Source: Spirosoma telluris
GTDB taxonomy: Bacteria > Bacteroidota > Bacteroidia > Cytophagales > Spirosomataceae
Length of the DNA: 64,000 nt
Assembly (NCBI GenBank): GCA_003259005.1
Contig: QLII01000001.1
Location: 4,852,501 to 4,916,500 of the forward strand
Direction of reading: 5' to 3'
Shown: piece after piece, positions 62,205-64,000 of the stretch
How positions within the stretch are numbered: the stretch's first letter is position 1
Layout: every line of letters begins with the position of its first letter
Notes under the pieces: generated by a model
Told to the model about the DNA's origin: nothing
Seen by the model: only the letters and a program-made list of their open reading frames with translations
The model's database searches: none
Position numbers and translations under genes: made by a program

Positions 62205-62927
62205 CTAGCGACTATAAGGCCCTGTAAAGAAATTAGTTTCTAGTTGCTTAGTGATAGGGAATTTTGCGTATCCATCATCCATATAAGATCTTTCCTTTTT
62301 TAATAGCATAAACATACTCCAGGCCATAGTTGGAAAAAGCCTAGCAAGGGGCTTGGCTATGACGGCCGGAAAAGGATAAAAGTTACTCCCACCAAACTGT
62401 TCCAGTTTATAACCTCCTGGAAAGCCAGAGTCTAATAACTTAAAAAAATCATTACGAGTGTAGCCACGTACATGTGCTGAATCATTCTGGATACAGGTAG
62501 GTTGATTACCAATAAGTAGAAGTAAACGATTGTGCAATGATGCCAAATTAGGAACACCAATAATAAAATGTCCCCCTACTTTAAGAACACGTGTTACTTC
62601 ATGCATAATCCAGAATACTTCTTTCACATGTTCAAAAACCTGATTAATCATTACCACATCAATCGACTCATCCTCAAAGGGCAACCGATCTTTTTCCAAA
62701 TCTACAGAAAAAACATTAATGCCTTTTTCTTTCAATGTCTTAACATAAGGAGCATAGCTTTCTAATGCATATAATACGGCATCAGGGTTCTGCTTCTTCG
62801 CGAGCATCAAATCATCACCTTGGCCTGCGCCCAAATCCACTACGGTTGTATAAGGTAATGATTTTTTCAAAAAATCAGCAATATGATGCCGGCCATAGTT
62901 AAGGTTCTTATCAATCATTAGTTCCAT
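62205..62927 (-). CDS. Class I SAM-dependent methyltransferase
   Basis: 240 aa with the SAM-binding motif TTVVDLGAGQGDDLMLAKKQ (motif I), SVDLEKDRLPFEDESIDVVM (motif II-III) and NQVFEHVKEVFWIMHEVTRV with LKVGGHFIIGVPN. It is of the Methyltransf_11 type that often modifies sugars or lipid-linked glycans in polysaccharide loci. Its start overlaps the end of the polymerase/ligase gene by 17 bases, so the two are translationally coupled. Target unknown. Confidence 0.9.
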   Translation of the reverse strand: MELMIDKNLNYGRHHIADFLKKSLPYTTVVDLGAGQGDDLMLAKKQNPDAVLYALESYAPYVKTLKEKGINVFSVDLEKDRLPFEDESIDVVMINQVFEHVKEVFWIMHEVTRVLKVGGHFIIGVPNLASLHNRLLLLIGNQPTCIQNDSAHVRGYTRNDFFKLLDSGFPGGYKLEQFGGSNFYPFPAVIAKPLARLFPTMAWSMFMLLKKERSYMDDGYAKFPITKQLETNFFTGPYSR

Positions 62928-64000
62928 TATTTAGATTTGATTCCTGTGTTTGCAATTCAAATTTTTCCGTATTCTGTGTCTTAACAACAAAATATATACC
63001 ATTCAGCAAACCGATGTGAACCCATAAATAAGCTCGCAATATACTCTGATTAAAGCACAGTATTATCAATTCAAATAACAGGCTCCAGACAAATGCCTTT
63101 AGCAAAATATATGTTGAATTGTTATAGGATTTCTGTTTAGTGGCCAAAGTTGATTTTATAAGCAAGCAATATATGTACCGTAAAAAAAATAAAAAGCCTA
63201 TAAGACCACTTGCCGTTAAAACTTCAACAAATATATTCATGCTTATATCATAAGGTTTTATAGTTTCTTGAGAAATCGAAACAACACCTTTCTCGAAAGC
63301 AATAGCCTGGGAAACTCCACCCAGGCTATACCCTTTTAAAGGGTTACGACCAAAAATAGTTAACTGTGTTAATAAGCCATCCAATCGTTCTGCACTCGAA
63401 TGATCAGAACCTCCCATTATACCTAATCCACTTAATAAAAAACCGAATTCAGCATTATTAATAATGTATATAATTGTGCCACCTAGTACTACTGAAAACC
63501 CTACTACGAAAAGTAGAAGTTGTATCAGGTTTTTTCGATTTACAATCAATTCAAAACAGAGAACCTGTAAAGCCGCCACTAAAATCCCCATGCGAGATGT
63601 ACTAAGAATTATAGCTGTTAGTGAAACGGCAGCGGTGTAAAAGGGAAGTCGTCCAAAAAGGTTAATTTCTCTTCGGAAGAGATAATAGGCAAGTGAAAAA
63701 CCTATTAGCAAGTAAGTTGTGTAATAAGATGGCTCATAAGAAAACCCATTTATCCGAGCTAAACGACCAAGAATCCACCATTGTTCTACTAAAATACTGA
63801 TACCAACTAAGGCTAATGAGAATTGCAATAAACCGAATAACGCAACCGCAAGAAATGAAAACAGATACAACTTAATAATTTGGTTGACGTGTTTCTTAGT
63901 TACTATAAAATTACCGCATACAGCTATAAATATGAAATGAATATATAGCCAAACAATATAGCCAATATTCCTCGCTAGTAAGGGCGTATTTGGGATAAAA
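62911..64000 (-). CDS. O-antigen polymerase/ligase (Wzy/WaaL) family protein, 5' end outside the window
   Basis: The frame is open to the window edge: before the apparent TTG start at 63870 the DNA still encodes membrane-type sequence (FIPNTPLLARNIGYIVWLYI, HFIFIAVCGN), so the true start is beyond 64000. At least nine hydrophobic helices are visible, with the cytoplasm-to-periplasm loop LLTQLTIFGRNPLKGYSLGG typical of Wzy/ligase proteins (the GRNP/G[FY]-S-x-G segment). It joins or attaches polysaccharide repeat units outside the inner membrane. Polymerase and ligase cannot be told apart here. Confidence 0.82.
   Translation of the reverse strand, partial: FIPNTPLLARNIGYIVWLYIHFIFIAVCGNFIVTKKHVNQIIKLYLFSFLAVALFGLLQFSLALVGISILVEQWWILGRLARINGFSYEPSYYTTYLLIGFSLAYYLFRREINLFGRLPFYTAAVSLTAIILSTSRMGILVAALQVLCFELIVNRKNLIQLLLFVVGFSVVLGGTIIYIINNAEFGFLLSGLGIMGGSDHSSAERLDGLLTQLTIFGRNPLKGYSLGGVSQAIAFEKGVVSISQETIKPYDISMNIFVEVLTASGLIGFLFFLRYIYCLLIKSTLATKQKSYNNSTYILLKAFVWSLLFELIILCFNQSILRAYLWVHIGLLNGIYFVVKTQNTEKFELQTQESNLNNGTND

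Noticed and set aside
1..64000. tRNA, rRNA or riboswitch genes
   Set aside because: I looked for GGTTCGAATCC-type T arms, CCA ends and known aptamer cores in the gaps and saw none convincing. A structured-RNA search would be needed to exclude short ones.

Overview
The window reads as chromosome of a gliding, Gram-negative Bacteroidota of the order Cytophagales, most likely Spirosoma or a close relative. The taxonomic evidence is gldD and gldG, a Bacteroidetes-type LptD, DUF2480, DUF1573 and DUF6169 proteins, Wzi capsule proteins, many ECF sigma/anti-sigma pairs, and -7 promoter elements of the form TAnnTTTG. I saw no rRNA, tRNA, CRISPR array, insertion sequence or prophage.

Layout. 0-6.3 kb: end of an S41 peptidase, a conserved unknown protein, an ECF sigma factor, DUF2480, dnaN and a TetA-like MFS pump. 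6.3-13 kb (minus strand): a serine hydrolase, then a secreted redox/stress group (YceI, a His-rich membrane protein, a Rieske lipoprotein, an anti-sigma/beta-barrel hybrid with its sigma factor, a Lipoprotein_15 repeat protein). 13-24 kb: App1-type phosphatase, ridA, gltX, a four-helix-bundle gene, an AIM24-like protein, gldD with a cytochrome c, an acyl-CoA carboxyltransferase, Uma2, and an envelope pair (MlaD/MCE and a cell-wall amidase). 24-30.7 kb (plus strand): lptD, gldG and a small overlapping pair with DUF6169. 30.7-40 kb (minus strand): a partial complex I operon nuoI-J-K-[2OG oxygenase]-L-M behind a fused 2-oxoacid dehydrogenase E1 gene. 40-42 kb: DUF1573 and SPFH proteins. 42-52 kb: a dense group of sigma factor, membrane anti-sigma-like proteins, an HExxH peptidase, a TPR-CHAT protease and a matrixin-like protein that has lost its catalytic residues. 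52-54.7 kb: two serine hydrolases. 54.8-64 kb: a capsule/exopolysaccharide locus running off the right edge and visibly more AT-rich.

Two patterns cut across the window. First, ten genes, and probably an eleventh, are each broken by the apparent loss of exactly one base, usually in a G/C homopolymer. Adding one base back restores family-like length and sequence every time, which points to homopolymer errors in the assembly rather than mass pseudogenisation. Second, at least eight gene borders carry long inverted repeats whose arms are often built from short tandem words and differ in sequence from site to site.

The strongest candidate for an undescribed system is the 43-52 kb cluster. An exported, membrane-anchored TPR-CHAT protein and an inactive matrixin lie next to a translationally coupled sigma/anti-sigma operon that ends in a secreted metallopeptidase. 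I infer a periplasmic proteolysis-to-transcription relay, conceptually like the Csx29-Csx30-RpoE logic of type III-E CRISPR but on the other side of the membrane. This is a hypothesis from gene content and order only.
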